Assembly: GCA_964439955.1 (NCBI GenBank)
Contig: CAYTPX010000032.1
Location: 1 to 21,725, forward strand
Source: UBA1794 sp964439955
Lineage (GTDB): Bacteria > Bacteroidota > Bacteroidia > Bacteroidales > Bacteroidaceae
Length of the DNA stretch: 21,725 bases
Reading direction: 5' to 3'
Positions 21,678 to 21,725 of the stretch are shown one piece after another. Under the pieces are notes generated by a model. It worked only from the letters and a program-made list of their open reading frames with translations, was not told where the DNA came from and searched no databases. Both the position numbers and the translations under genes were made by a program. Positions within the stretch are counted from its first letter, which is position 1; the number at the start of each line of letters is the position of its first letter.

Positions 21678-21725
21678 ATGAACCGTGATTTGATTGATGG
21701 ACATTCATTTTTCATAAGAAATGCG
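21678..21725 (+). CDS. Possible start of a gene running off the window
   Basis: An ATG opens a frame of 16 codons with no stop before the window end (MNRDLIDGHSFFIRNA). It lies 43 bp after the AT-rich lipoprotein gene in DNA of the same composition. It is too short to judge and could be chance. Confidence 0.2.
   Translation, partial: MNRDLIDGHSFFIRNA

Overview
The window looks like a chromosomal segment of a GC-rich member of the Bacteroidales (Bacteroidota). The evidence is -7 boxes of the Bacteroidota form TAnnTTTG in front of several genes, starts without clear Shine-Dalgarno sequences, lipoproteins with an acidic stretch straight after the lipid-anchored cysteine, a DUF1573 protein, a Bacteroidetes-type alpha-2-macroglobulin, and a GroEL ending in a Gly/Met tail. 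I cannot name the genus.

Layout. 1-224: a structured gene-free stretch ending in a terminator-like hairpin. 225-4488 (+): a radical SAM/SPASM protein, topoisomerase III (topB) and a nitroreductase. 4495-12736 (-): a MeaB-type GTPase, a DUF1573 exported protein and a 1928-residue alpha-2-macroglobulin-like protein. 12865-13659 (+): thymidylate synthase (thyA). 13913-15873 (-): groES-groEL. 16123-18140: two divergent acidic surface lipoproteins separated by a promoter/operator region and a likely structured small RNA. 18284-19234 (-): quinolinate synthase (nadA). 19235-19788: a 554-bp AT-rich divergent region with DnaA-box-like sites. 19789-21033 (+): an exported protein with two degenerate TonB-plug-like modules. 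21179-21634 (+): a small lipoprotein in strikingly AT-rich DNA, probably acquired. Most genes are housekeeping and stand alone; only groES-groEL is a clear operon. Several predicted starts were moved downstream, where the longer reading frame began inside a promoter or a repeat.

The most unusual signal is a family of degenerate repeats with a period of about 22 bp, present in most intergenic gaps and also inside the alpha-2-macroglobulin gene, where they are translated. The idealised unit is CTTTTCCGGAAAAG followed by TGCCGGCA. Repeated head to tail it is its own reverse complement, with a dyad every 11 bp. The copies are not identical units with spacers, so this is not CRISPR. Arrays sit mostly just after stop codons and often form hairpins, which suggests terminators, protein-binding or bending arrays, or a palindromic element able to enter coding sequence. 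A second signal is a TTTAC(A/T)GTA module placed at the same distance upstream of two divergent promoters between the lipoprotein genes; one of these promoters drives the small RNA.
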